In this document: one piece after another, positions 41,287 to 49,739 of the stretch
Numbering within the stretch: the first letter of the stretch is position 1
Layout of the letters: the number at the start of each line of letters is the position of its first letter
NCBI RefSeq assembly: GCF_036555685.1
Contig: NZ_DATBKY010000247.1
Coordinates: forward strand, 1-64,000
Origin: Actinophytocola sp036555685
Lineage (GTDB): Bacteria > Actinomycetota > Actinomycetes > Mycobacteriales > Pseudonocardiaceae
Reading direction: 5' to 3'
Length of the DNA stretch: 64,000 nt
The notes under the pieces: generated by a model
The model's input: the letters and a program-made list of their open reading frames with translations, nothing else
Told to the model about the DNA's origin: nothing
Database searches by the model: none
Translations under genes and position numbers: made by a program

Positions 41287-44259
41287 TCAGGGCGGGGGGG
41301 ACCAGAGCGGCGGCAGGTGCAGGCAGGCCTCGTCCAGGGCGAGGTCGGACAGGATCGCGCGGTACGCGGAGCGGCACGCCGCCGCCTCCGCGTCCGCGCC
41401 CAGTCGCGCGTGGACGATCGCCAGGCGGGCCAGCAACCGCGCCTCCTCCAGCGGGGATCGCAGCTGCCGCCACACCGCGAGCGACGCGGTCAGCGAAGAC
41501 ACGGCCGCGGCGGCCGCTCCGCGTGCCATCGCCAGGTCCCCGCGCGCTCGCAGCGACTCCGCGATCCCGTCGCGGTTGCGCATCGCCTCGAACTCCGGCT
41601 GCGCGTGGTCGAGCCGGGCCGTCGCGGACGACCAGCGGCCGCGGCGGATGTCGATGTCCGCACGGGTCTGCTCCACGTACGCCGCGTGCAGGTCGTCGCC
41701 CAGCTCGCGGGTGATCTCGGCGGCCTCGTCCAGTGCCGCGGCGGCGTCGTCGAGGCGCGCCGCGTCGATCAGCGTGTACGCGTAGATGATCAGGTTCTGC
41801 GCGGTCGCCCGGCGGTTGTCGCCGCTGCGGCGGATCGTGAGGGCGCGCTCGACCAGCTCCGGCGACGGCCTGCCCCGGTCGCGATCGGTCTCCGCCCGGT
41901 TCACCAGCAGCGGAGCCAGCACCCGGTCCGACTCCGTCGCCGCCGCCAGTCCCTCGTCGAACATGGCCGCCGCCTCCGCCAGCCGGCCCGCCCGGCGCAT
42001 CGCGAGGCCCGCGTGCAGCAGCGCCCGCAGGAACCGGGTGTGGTCGTCCATCTCGCGCGCCAGGCGCAGCGCCTCGGCGGCCACCGACGCCATCTCGGCC
42101 GCCCGGCCCAGCTGCGCGTACACCGCGAACAACGCCTGCAACACCTTGAGCAGCAACGGTTCCGGCCCGTGCGCCCGCAACGCCTCGGCCGCCACCCGCA
42201 GCGCCTGCTCCCGCTCGTCGTCGTACGCGCGCAGCGTCAGGAACCCCGACACCCGCAGCGCCAGCTCGCCCGCCGGCTCCGCGTGCCCCTCGGCCGCCGC
42301 CTGCTCGATCGCCGTCGCCAGGTTGTGGCGCTCCGTCTCCAGCCACTTCCGCGGTTGCGTGCTCGCCGCCTCCGACGGCATCCGGCCGGCTACCGCGGCC
42401 AGGTCGGCGCTGTACGTCGTGTGGTGTGCCGCCCGCTGGTCGGCCTCCCCGGCGAGCGCGAGCCAACCGGACAGCATCCGCGACACGGCGGCCGCGCGCT
42501 CCGCGTCGGCGTCCTCCACCGACGCGCGCTCCGCGGCGAAGTCCCGCACCAGCCCGTGCAGCCGGTACCGCGACTGGCCCACCGCGTCGCGCCCGGCCGC
42601 CTCGACCAGGTGCACCTCGACGAGCTGGTCCAGCAGCCGCTCCGCCGGCCCGCCGAGCACCTCCCGCGCCACCCACGCCGGCCAGTTCGTCGCGCGCACC
42701 AGCCCGAGCCGGCGCAACAACGTCCGGTGCGGCTCGGCCAACGCCTGGTAGCTCAGCTCGATGCTGGCGCGCACGTTCAGGTCGCCGACCGCGAGCTCGT
42801 CCAGCCGGCCCCACTGCTGCGCCAGCCGCCGCCGGAAGTCCTCGAGTGTCCACTCCGGATGGACGGACAGCCGCGCCGCCGCGACGCACACGGCGAGCGG
42901 CAGGTTTCCGCACAGCTCCACGACCTCCGCGGCCGCGTCGGGCTCCGCCGACGCCCGGTCCGCGCCGATCACCGCCGCGAGCAACGCCACCGCGTCCTCG
43001 TCCGCAAGCACCGGCACCGACCACCGGGCCGCGCCGACCAGCGCGCCGAGCTGGCGGCGCGACGTGACCAGCGCCCGCGAGCCCGTAGACGCCGGCAACA
43101 GTGGCCGCACCTGCTCCTCACCGGCCGCGTCGTCGAGCACCACCAGCATTCGCCGCTGCGCGAGCAGGCTGCGGTACAGCCCGGCCCGCTCGTCCGGGTC
43201 GTCGGGCAGGCTCGGGCCGTCCACGCCGAGCGTGCGCAGCAGCCGGCCCAGCACCGTGTGCGGGTCGGCCGGCGGGTCGTGCGTGCCACGCAGGTCCGCG
43301 TAGAGCTGGCCGTCCGGGAACTCCGCCGCGAGCCGCTGCGCCGCCGCGAGCGCGAGCGTCGTCTTGCCCACCCCGCCCGGCCCGACGAGCACGCGGACCA
43401 GCCCGGCCGCGTCGTCGTCGCGGGTCAGCTCCGCGCAGATCTCGCCGATCAGCTTGTCCCGCCCGGTCAGCACCGACGTCGGCGCCGGCAGCTGGCGCGG
43501 CACCGGCGGGCCCGCCGCGGTCACGCTCTCGCCACGCAGGATCCGCTGCTCGAGCCGGCGCAGCGGCGGGCCGGGTTCCACGCCCAGCTCGTCGGCCAGC
43601 CGCCGGTACAGGTCGCGGTACGCGCCGAGCGCCTCGGCCCGGCGGCCGGACGCGGCCAGCGCGGACATGCGCAGCTCGTGCAGCCGCTCGCGGTACGGGT
43701 GCTCGGCGAGCAGCGGCTCGACGTCGCGGAGCACGTCGTCGTACCGCTCGAGCGCGAACTGCGCGTCCAGCCGCGCCTCGGCCGCCGTCAGCCGCTCGCC
43801 GTGCAGCACCTGCCGGATCGGCCCGGCGAGCTCGTCGGCGACGTCCGCGAGCGCCGGGCCGCGCCACAGCGCGAGCGCTTCCGCGAACAGGTCCGCGGCC
43901 GACGCCGGGTCGCCCGCCGCCGTGGCGTCCCGGCCGGCCGCCACCAGCTCGCGGAAGCGGAGCACGTCGAGCCGGTGGTCGCCGAGCCGCAGCTCGTACC
44001 CGGTCGCGCGGGTGAGGATCAGGCCGTCGGTGTCGTAGGCACGCAGCCGGCGCCGCACGTTGCTGATCAGGTTGTGCAGCTGCGCGCGGGCCGTGCTGGG
44101 CGGGTCGTCCCACAGCGCGTCGACCAGCCGGTCCAGCGAGGTCAGCCGCCCCGCGTTGAGCAGCAACGTGGCCAGCACGAACCGTTCACGTCCGCTGCCG
44201 GCCGGTACCGACGTTCCGTTGTGCCGGGCTACCACCGGCCCCAGGAGCCCGAACTCCAC
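41287..44259 (-). CDS. AfsR-type SARP regulator with NB-ARC and TPR domains
   Basis: A 990-residue signal-transduction ATPase. Residues 1-95 form an OmpR-like winged helix (RLTSLDRLVDALWDDPPSTA), about 95-245 the bacterial transcriptional activation domain (BTAD). The NB-ARC ATPase follows with Walker A VGPGGVGKTTLALAAA near residue 300, RMLVVLDDAAGEEQVRPLLP (Walker B) and GSRALVTSRR, then a long array of TPR-like helices from about 600. AfsR-type proteins activate secondary-metabolite genes. No biosynthetic cluster is in view, so it is likely a global regulator. Start GTG 44259. Confidence 0.93.
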   Translation of the reverse strand: MEFGLLGPVVARHNGTSVPAGSGRERFVLATLLLNAGRLTSLDRLVDALWDDPPSTARAQLHNLISNVRRRLRAYDTDGLILTRATGYELRLGDHRLDVLRFRELVAAGRDATAAGDPASAADLFAEALALWRGPALADVADELAGPIRQVLHGERLTAAEARLDAQFALERYDDVLRDVEPLLAEHPYRERLHELRMSALAASGRRAEALGAYRDLYRRLADELGVEPGPPLRRLEQRILRGESVTAAGPPVPRQLPAPTSVLTGRDKLIGEICAELTRDDDAAGLVRVLVGPGGVGKTTLALAAAQRLAAEFPDGQLYADLRGTHDPPADPHTVLGRLLRTLGVDGPSLPDDPDERAGLYRSLLAQRRMLVVLDDAAGEEQVRPLLPASTGSRALVTSRRQLGALVGAARWSVPVLADEDAVALLAAVIGADRASAEPDAAAEVVELCGNLPLAVCVAAARLSVHPEWTLEDFRRRLAQQWGRLDELAVGDLNVRASIELSYQALAEPHRTLLRRLGLVRATNWPAWVAREVLGGPAERLLDQLVEVHLVEAAGRDAVGQSRYRLHGLVRDFAAERASVEDADAERAAAVSRMLSGWLALAGEADQRAAHHTTYSADLAAVAGRMPSEAASTQPRKWLETERHNLATAIEQAAAEGHAEPAGELALRVSGFLTLRAYDDEREQALRVAAEALRAHGPEPLLLKVLQALFAVYAQLGRAAEMASVAAEALRLAREMDDHTRFLRALLHAGLAMRRAGRLAEAAAMFDEGLAAATESDRVLAPLLVNRAETDRDRGRPSPELVERALTIRRSGDNRRATAQNLIIYAYTLIDAARLDDAAAALDEAAEITRELGDDLHAAYVEQTRADIDIRRGRWSSATARLDHAQPEFEAMRNRDGIAESLRARGDLAMARGAAAAAVSSLTASLAVWRQLRSPLEEARLLARLAIVHARLGADAEAAACRSAYRAILSDLALDEACLHLPPLWSPPP

Positions 44260-44277
44260 CGGACGAGTCTTGCAGAG

Positions 44278-45144
44278 CTAGTGTCCCGCGGTGTCGAGCA
44301 TGGTGATCTCATCGGCCGACAGCGAGAGGTCTGTCGCCTTGACCGAGTCGAGGATCGTCTCCGGCCGCGACGAGCCCGGGATCGGGATCACCACCGGCGA
44401 CTTCGCCAGCATCCACGCGAGGCACACCTGCTGCGGGCTGGCCCCGTGCGCGTCCGCGACCTGCGCGAACGGGCGGAACATGGACCCGAGCTCGGCCGCG
44501 TGCGAGGCGCCCGCGAGCGGCCCCCACGGCAGGAACGCGATGCCCATCCCGGTGCACAGGTCGAGCTCGGGCTCGCTTTCGCGAAACCGCGGCGAGAACT
44601 CGTTCTGCACGCTCACCAGCCGCCCGCCCAGGATGTCGTTCGCGAGCCGGATCCGGTCCGGGTCGGCGTTCGAGATGCCGGCCATGCGGATCTTGCCGGC
44701 GTCGAGCAGGTCGCGGATGGCGCCGATCGAGTCCGCGTAGTCGACCTTCGGGTCCGGTCGGTGGAACTGGTACAGGCCGATCGCCTCCACGCCGAGCCGC
44801 TTGAGCGACGCGTCGCACGCCTGCTTGAGGTGCTCCGGTGAGCCGTCGAGCGTCCACGAGCCGTCGCCGGGCCGCAGGTGGCCGCCCTTGGTGGCGACGA
44901 GGACCTCGGAGGTGTCGCCGCCGTAGCTCGCGAGCGCCCGCGCGATGAGCGACTCGTTGTGGCCGACCTCGCCCGCGTGCCAGTGGTAGGCGTCGGCGGT
45001 GTCGATCAGGGTCACGCCCGCGTCCAGCGCCGCGTGCACGGTCGCGACCGAGCGCTTCTCGTCGGGGCGGCCCTCGATCGACATCTGCATGCCACCGAGA
45101 CCGATCGCGCTGACCTGCACGTCCCCGATGCGGCGAGTCTGCAT
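44278..45144 (-). CDS. Aldo/keto reductase
   Basis: A 288-residue (beta/alpha)8 NADPH-dependent oxidoreductase. The catalytic tetrad is visible: Asp and Tyr in DTADAYHW, Lys in VATKGG and His in YQFHRPD; NADPH-binding IPIPGSSRPETILDSV lies near the end. It resembles YhdN-type general reductases, substrate unknown. It follows the dehydrogenase gene at 45186 on the same strand (41 bases apart), so they may be cotranscribed, both oriented away from the FCD-GntR gene. Confidence 0.9.
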   Translation of the reverse strand: MQTRRIGDVQVSAIGLGGMQMSIEGRPDEKRSVATVHAALDAGVTLIDTADAYHWHAGEVGHNESLIARALASYGGDTSEVLVATKGGHLRPGDGSWTLDGSPEHLKQACDASLKRLGVEAIGLYQFHRPDPKVDYADSIGAIRDLLDAGKIRMAGISNADPDRIRLANDILGGRLVSVQNEFSPRFRESEPELDLCTGMGIAFLPWGPLAGASHAAELGSMFRPFAQVADAHGASPQQVCLAWMLAKSPVVIPIPGSSRPETILDSVKATDLSLSADEITMLDTAGH

Positions 45145-45185
45145 GGTGTTCCCTTCGCCGGGTGTGCTCGTCCGTCACCCAGTCT

Positions 45186-46064
45186 TCATGAGCGGCCGGC
45201 GAGCTGCTCTATGACGAGCAGCACGGCCGAGTGGTCGAGGCCGCCGTGCCCCTGCGCCTTCGCGGCGGCCATCAGCTGCGCCATGGTCGCGCCGAGCGGG
45301 ATCACCACGCCGGCCGAGCGGGCCGACTCGAGCAGGATGCCGAGGTCCTTGTGGTGCAGGTCGATCCGGAAGCTCGGGGTGAAGTCGCGGCCGAGCATGG
45401 CGGGCGACTTGCGGTCGAGGATCGTGCTGCCGGCGAGCCCGCCCCCGATCACCTCCATGGCCGACGCGAGGTCGACGCCGTGCGCGGCGAGGAACACCAC
45501 CGCCTCGGCGAGCAGCCCCAGGTGGCCGGCTGTGAGCAGCTGGTTCGCCGCCTTCACCGTCTGACCGGCGCCGGCCCGACCGACGTGCACGATCGTCGTG
45601 CCCAACGCCCGCAGCAGCGGCAGCGCGGCCTCGAAGTCCGCCTCCGCGCCGCCGACCATGATCGACAGCTTGCCGTCCACCGCGCCCTGCTCGCCGCCGC
45701 TGACCGGTGCGTCGAGCGCGCGCAGGCCGGCGTTCGCGGCATGTTCGGCGACGGTCCGCGCGGTCGCTGGCGCGATCGTGCTCATGTCGACGAGCAGCGT
45801 GCCCGTGGCGGCCGTGGCGAGCACGCCGTCGTCGCCGAGCACGACCGCCTCGACGTCGGGGGAGTCGGGCAGCATCGTGAACACGACCTCGGCGCCGCGC
45901 ACCGCCTCGGCCACCGAGCCCGCCGCGGTGCCGCCGGACCCGGCGAACGTGGCCGTCCGGCCGGGGCTGCGGTTGAACCCGCTGACCTCGTGTCCGGCGC
46001 GCACGAGGTTCGTCGCCATCGGCAGTCCCATGGTGCCGAGCCCGACGAACGCGATCCGGGTCAT
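45186..46064 (-). CDS. 3-hydroxyisobutyrate / tartronate semialdehyde-type dehydrogenase
   Basis: A 292-residue beta-hydroxyacid dehydrogenase. FVGLGTMGLPMATNLVRAGH is the NAD(P)-binding start, DAPVSGGEQGAVDGKLSIMVGG (substrate loop) and GQTVKAANQLL with catalytic Lys are present, and IDLHHKDLGILLESA closes it. It could reduce tartronate semialdehyde (GarR-like) or oxidise 3-hydroxyisobutyrate. It diverges from an FCD-type GntR gene, a class that often controls hydroxy-acid catabolism, across a 244-base region with dyads. AAGGAGG-like GGAGGAACC precedes the ATG. Confidence 0.88.
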   Translation of the reverse strand: MTRIAFVGLGTMGLPMATNLVRAGHEVSGFNRSPGRTATFAGSGGTAAGSVAEAVRGAEVVFTMLPDSPDVEAVVLGDDGVLATAATGTLLVDMSTIAPATARTVAEHAANAGLRALDAPVSGGEQGAVDGKLSIMVGGAEADFEAALPLLRALGTTIVHVGRAGAGQTVKAANQLLTAGHLGLLAEAVVFLAAHGVDLASAMEVIGGGLAGSTILDRKSPAMLGRDFTPSFRIDLHHKDLGILLESARSAGVVIPLGATMAQLMAAAKAQGHGGLDHSAVLLVIEQLAGRS

Positions 46065-46117
46065 GGTTCCTCCTATTGCCGGATACAGCTGTCTGATGCC
46101 GCTCGTTCGGACGCTAC

Positions 46118-46267
46118 CGGGGGCCCACGTCTACCGTCGGTCGGTGTTCCGATAGACACAGGCCCCCGTATGGACCACTTCCGCTGGTTCGGGGCGTACG
46201 GTCGGTGAACAGACACATTGACGACTTGCGGAAATAGGCAAACAATGCCCGTACTGGGTGACTCACC
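46118..46267. promoter_or_regulatory. Divergent control region with long stem and palindrome
   Basis: The 244-base region between the dehydrogenase and GntR genes holds a long-loop inverted repeat CGGGGGCC (46118-46125)/GGCCCCCG (46161-46168), a TTGACG-N17-AACAAT promoter (46218-46246) facing the GntR gene, and the palindrome GGTGA-C-TCACC (46257-46267), downstream of the predicted start, a good candidate GntR operator. Confidence 0.5.
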
Positions 46268-46308
46268 GTCGGTGGGTAGCGAAAACTGGGGAATGGGGAG
46301 ATCGGGTG

Positions 46309-46986
46309 ATGGCCAACGCGAGATCCGGCCGTTCCGCCGCACGTTTGCCAGAACCGGTCAACAAGATCACGCCGTACCAGCGACTGAAGGAAGCCATTCG
46401 CGCGGGCGAGCTGATACCGGGGCAGCAACTGGTGGAGTCGGTCCTGGCGGAATGGTGCGAGGTGAGCCGCACGCCGATTCGGGAGGCGTTGTCGAAGCTG
46501 CAGCACGACGGGCTGGTCGAACGCAACGACCGGGGTCTTGTCGTGCGGGAACGCAGTCCCGAAGAGGTCCTGGACATCTACGAGACGCGGATCGCGCTGG
46601 AGGGCACGGCGGCTCGGATGGCCGCGGAGCGGCGCAACTCGCACGACTTGATCCTGTTGCGCCGGGCAATGGGTCGGCTGGAGGTCTCGAGCACGGATGA
46701 CGTGGACGCGATGGTCCGGGCCAACCGGCAGTTCCACACCGCGGTGTGGCGGGCCAGTCACAATACGTCGCTGATCGACCTGCTCGAGCGGCTGGACCTG
46801 CATCTGGTGCGGTACCCGGCGAGCACGCTCGAATCGCCGGGGCGCTGGGAACGCTCAAACGAGCAGCATCACGCAATTGTCGACGCGATCGAGGCGCGGG
46901 ACAGCGACGGCGCGGAGAAGTGTGCCGTCAGTCACTTCACCGAGGCGCGCGACATCCAGCTGGCGTTGTTCGACGACGCATTGTGA
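46309..46986 (+). CDS. GntR-family regulator with FCD domain
   Basis: A 225-residue FadR-type regulator: N-terminal winged helix (LIPGQQLVESVLAEWCEVSR then TPIREALSKLQHDGLV) and an all-helical FCD effector domain from about residue 85, with metal or acid-binding positions in MVRANRQFHTAVWRASHN and NEQHHAIVDAIEA. FCD regulators sense organic acids. The divergent hydroxyacid dehydrogenase is the likely target. ATG 46309 was chosen because GGGGAG lies 8 bases before; GTG 46306 is equivalent. Confidence 0.88.
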   Translation: MANARSGRSAARLPEPVNKITPYQRLKEAIRAGELIPGQQLVESVLAEWCEVSRTPIREALSKLQHDGLVERNDRGLVVRERSPEEVLDIYETRIALEGTAARMAAERRNSHDLILLRRAMGRLEVSSTDDVDAMVRANRQFHTAVWRASHNTSLIDLLERLDLHLVRYPASTLESPGRWERSNEQHHAIVDAIEARDSDGAEKCAVSHFTEARDIQLALFDDAL

Positions 46987-47106
46987 ATTGGCGCCGGATG
47001 GAATTTCGGTGATCGAAATCGTGAATCGTGCGCATGATTTCTGTGGCACGTCGGCCGTGTCGCGTCCGTCCAATGGCGGTCGCGCGCGGCCTGGCAGGCT
47101 GCCCGC

Positions 47107-47424
47107 GTGCGATACGGATATCTGGCGACCATGGGCACGAAGCCGGGCCACCGCGACGACCTGGTGAAGATCCTCCTCCGCGGCGAGAACGGGCTGCGCT
47201 CGGCGGGCTGTGAGCTGTACGTGGTGGGACACGCGGAATCGGACCCGGACACGGTGTGGGTGTACGAGGTGTGGCGGAGCAAGGCCCACCACGACGCGTC
47301 GCTGGCGCTTCCGGAGACGAGGGCGGCGATCGCCGGCGCCATCCCGCTGCTGTCCGGCGAGCGCACCGGCCAGGAGCTGCTCATCGCCGGCGGCCTCGGC
47401 CTGCCCGCCGAGCCCCGCACGTAG
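47107..47424 (+). CDS. Antibiotic biosynthesis monooxygenase (ABM) domain protein
   Basis: A 105-residue single ABM/YgiN-like domain, a dimeric ferredoxin-like fold. It has RYGYLATMGTKPGHRDDLV, CELYVVGHAESDPDTVWVYE and VWRSKAHHDASLALPE. Members act as quinol monooxygenases or small-molecule oxidases without cofactor. It lies 120 bases after the GntR gene and may belong to that unit. The following 245 bases (47425-47669) hold no feature I can support. Confidence 0.82.
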   Translation: MRYGYLATMGTKPGHRDDLVKILLRGENGLRSAGCELYVVGHAESDPDTVWVYEVWRSKAHHDASLALPETRAAIAGAIPLLSGERTGQELLIAGGLGLPAEPRT

Positions 47425-47669
47425 CCACACGCGAGCCCGGCGGAGTGGCCACAACCCCTCGACGAGGTAGCCAGGGAGCGGCTGGGACCGCGTGTGCGGG
47501 GGCCAATGTGGACGTACAGCCCGGACAGGGGCCGCGGATCCCGAGCCGCGGCATGCCCGAGTGGTACGGCCGGCCGCGCACCTGCCGCGGCAGGTCGGTC
47601 CCGTCGTCCTGACCGCTTTCCGCCGGCATGGCAGTCTCACGTTTCGTGGGACCGGGGCGTCTACGTGGT

Positions 47670-48149
47670 GTGAGACCTTTCGAGCAGATCGTCGCCGAGT
47701 ACGGGCCGATGGTGCTGCGCGTGTGCCGGGCGCTGCTCGGCGCCGCGGACGCCGACGACGCGTGGTCGGAGACGTTCCTGTCCGCGTTGCGCGCCTACCC
47801 GGGCCTGCCGGTGGACGCCAACGTGGAGGCCTGGCTGGTCACCATCGCGCACCGCAAGGCCATCGACGTACACCGGGCGACCGCCCGGCGGCCCGTCGCG
47901 GTGGGCCGCGTGCCGGACCGGCCGTCCCGTGCGGGCCGGCCGGAGGACTGGGACGGCGACCTGTGGGACGCGCTCGCGGCGCTGCCCCGCAAGCAGCGCG
48001 AGGCGGTGGCCTACCACCACCTCGCCGGCCTGCCGTACCAGGAGGTCGCGGCCATCACCGGCGGCAGCACCGACGCCGCCCGGCGCGCCGCGGCCGACGG
48101 CATCAAGCGGCTGCGCACGACGTACCCGAGGGGAGAGGACGATGACTGA
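47670..48149 (+). CDS. RNA polymerase sigma factor of a putative alkylation-repair operon
   Basis: A 159-residue ECF-like sigma factor: sigma-2 (VLRVCRALLGAADADDAWSE then NVEAWLVTIAHRKAIDVHR) and sigma-4 (LAALPRKQREAVAYHHLAG then PYQEVAAITGGSTDAARRA). GTG 47670 gives the start VRPFEQIVAEYGPMV; upstream codons are in frame but lack support. It has no anti-sigma gene beside it. Its stop lies inside the ogt gene (8-base overlap), and ogt in turn overlaps the oxygenase gene, so sigma factor, methyltransferase and oxygenase are a coupled operon. Control by alkylation damage is inferred. Confidence 0.87.
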   Translation: MRPFEQIVAEYGPMVLRVCRALLGAADADDAWSETFLSALRAYPGLPVDANVEAWLVTIAHRKAIDVHRATARRPVAVGRVPDRPSRAGRPEDWDGDLWDALAALPRKQREAVAYHHLAGLPYQEVAAITGGSTDAARRAAADGIKRLRTTYPRGEDDD

Positions 48150-48720
48150 GTTGTTCCCACCGGCACCCGCGTCCGTGCCGGCACACCTGCACGACCGGCT
48201 GGTGGCCGGCGCCGAGCGCGAGGGCCTGCTCGACGTCGCGTACCGGACCGTCGACACGCCGGTCGGCACGCTGCTGCTGGCCGCCACCCCGGCCGGCCTG
48301 GTGCGGGTCGCGTACGGGCCGGTTCCCGAGGCCCTCTCCGCGCTGGCGGACAAGGTGAGCCCGCGGATCCTGCACGCGCCCGGCCGGCTCGACTCGGTGG
48401 CGCGGCAGCTCGACGAGTACTTCGCCGGGACGCGGCGATCCTTCGACGTGCCGCTGGACCTGCGGCTGGCGACCGGTTTCCGGCGGGCCGTGCTGGACCA
48501 CCTGCCCGACATCGCCTACGGCCGCACGGAGAGCTACGCCGAGGTGGCCGCCGCGGCGGGGAGCCCGCGTGCGGTGCGGGCGGTGGGCACCGCGTGCGCG
48601 CTGAACCCGGTGCCGATCGTGGTGCCGTGCCACCGGGTGGTGCTCTCGAACGGCTCGATGGGCCGGTACGCGGGTGGCGAAGCGGCGAAGCGGACCCTGC
48701 TGACGTTGGAGGCGGCGTGA
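48142..48720 (+). CDS. ogt: Methylated-DNA--protein-cysteine methyltransferase
   Basis: A 192-residue suicide repair protein. The acceptor Cys163 lies in the invariant PCHR (VVPCHRVVLSNG), with GRTESYAEVAAAAGSPRAVR, the DNA-binding helix containing the Arg finger, before it and YAGGEAAKRTLLTLE after it. It transfers alkyl groups from O6-alkylguanine to itself. An N-terminal extension of about 25 residues precedes the usual Ogt start. GGGGAGAGG precedes ATG 48142 inside the sigma gene. The stop TGA overlaps the GTG of the oxygenase gene. Confidence 0.93.
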   Translation: MTELFPPAPASVPAHLHDRLVAGAEREGLLDVAYRTVDTPVGTLLLAATPAGLVRVAYGPVPEALSALADKVSPRILHAPGRLDSVARQLDEYFAGTRRSFDVPLDLRLATGFRRAVLDHLPDIAYGRTESYAEVAAAAGSPRAVRAVGTACALNPVPIVVPCHRVVLSNGSMGRYAGGEAAKRTLLTLEAA

Positions 48721-49409
48721 AGCTGAACATCGACTGGGAAGCCGTGACGGCGGAGCTGAACACGAACGGGTGCGCGCTCTTGCCGCGCCTGCTGACCGCG
48801 CGCGAGTGCGCGTCGATCGCGTCGCTGTACGACGACCCGTCCCGCTTCCGCGCGACCATCGACATGGAGCGCTACCGCTTCGGGCGGGGCCAGTACCGGT
48901 ACTTCACGACTCCGTTCCCACAGCTCGTCTCCTCGTTGCGGGCCGCGCTGTACCCGTCACTGGTGCCGATCGCCCGCGACTGGGCGGAGAAGCTGCGCTG
49001 GCCGGCGACGTGGCCGGACACCCTCGCGGAGTGGCTCGACGAGTGTCACGCGGCCGGCCAGACGAAGCCGACGCCGATCCTCCTGCGCTACACGGAGGGC
49101 GACTGGAACGCGCTGCACCGGGATCTGTACGGGGACAAGGTTTTCCCGCTGCAGGTGGTGATCAACCTGAACGTCCCGGGCGAGGATCACACGGGCGGCG
49201 AGTTCCTGATGGTGGAGCAACGCCCACGCGCCCAGTCCCGCGGCATCGCGACGCTGATCCCGCAGGGCCACGGCCTGGTCTTCACCACCCGCGACCGCCC
49301 GGTCCGCTCCGCCCGCGGCTGGTCGACGGCCCCGATGCGCCACGGCGTCTCGGTCATCCGCTCCGGCCGCCGCCACACCCTGGGCCTGGTCTTCCACGAC
49401 GCGGCCTAG
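48717..49409 (+). CDS. 2OG-Fe(II) oxygenase, Oxygenase-NA type
   Basis: A 230-residue dioxygenase with iron ligands His134 and Asp136 in LHRDLYGD, distal His209 in PMRHGVSV and a 2-oxoglutarate-binding Arg in GRRHTLGLVFHD. It resembles the Pfam Oxygenase-NA family, proposed to act on damaged DNA, distinct from AlkB. GTG 48717 overlaps the ogt stop (GTGA). The pairing with Ogt strongly suggests oxidative demethylation of alkylated bases in the same response. The substrate has not been shown. Confidence 0.87.
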   Translation: MKLNIDWEAVTAELNTNGCALLPRLLTARECASIASLYDDPSRFRATIDMERYRFGRGQYRYFTTPFPQLVSSLRAALYPSLVPIARDWAEKLRWPATWPDTLAEWLDECHAAGQTKPTPILLRYTEGDWNALHRDLYGDKVFPLQVVINLNVPGEDHTGGEFLMVEQRPRAQSRGIATLIPQGHGLVFTTRDRPVRSARGWSTAPMRHGVSVIRSGRRHTLGLVFHDAA

Positions 49410-49606
49410 CGTCGCATCGCAATCGGCCTGGCGGGCGGGGACGAGGTCGACCTTGCCCACCGACGACGGCCACGAAGGCGAGCAGTAGCACCGGCGCGAC
49501 CGCCACCCTCGACCAACGCATCGGCCGGAGCCGGCGCAGGGTCCGGTGACGTCCGGACCACGAGGACGTCCGGCGGCCCGAACCGATCGGCCTGCACCAG
49601 CCTCAT
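49406..49606 (-). pseudogene. N-terminal remnant of a quinone oxidoreductase-like gene
   Basis: In the 330-base gap before the alcohol dehydrogenase gene, the minus strand encodes MRLVQADRFGPPDVLVVRTS and PDPAPAPADALVE, very like the start of zinc-type quinone oxidoreductases (MDR superfamily). At that point one base appears lost; shifting frame continues VEVAVAPVLL, then similarity ends. About 35-45 codons of a protein normally over 300 remain. The rest of the gap 49607-49739 holds TAGCCT (49689), a likely -10 box for the next gene. Confidence 0.55.
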
Positions 49607-49739
49607 TCGGCCACGTCGCGAACCTCCAGTATGGTCGAGGTCAAGGGCACGTGGCGCACGACACCGCCTGCCGGTCCGCGGGAACCCCTAGCCTCAATAC
49701 CGATGGACCCGGGGCGGGGAACGGACTGGGGAGGACGAC

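Noticed and set aside
41317..44841. An 1174-codon plus-strand frame opposite the SARP gene
   Set aside because: Low-complexity Arg/Gln/Val translation without domains, while the minus strand encodes clear BTAD, NB-ARC and TPR domains.
46118..46168. CGGGGGCC/GGCCCCCG repeat as a terminator of the dehydrogenase gene
   Set aside because: It lies upstream of that gene's start, not after its stop, and has a 35-base loop, so it is listed only as part of a control region.
46245..46700. Open frame beginning at an ATG just after the -10 box upstream of the FCD-GntR gene
   Set aside because: It overlaps the GntR gene in another frame and its product is low-complexity.
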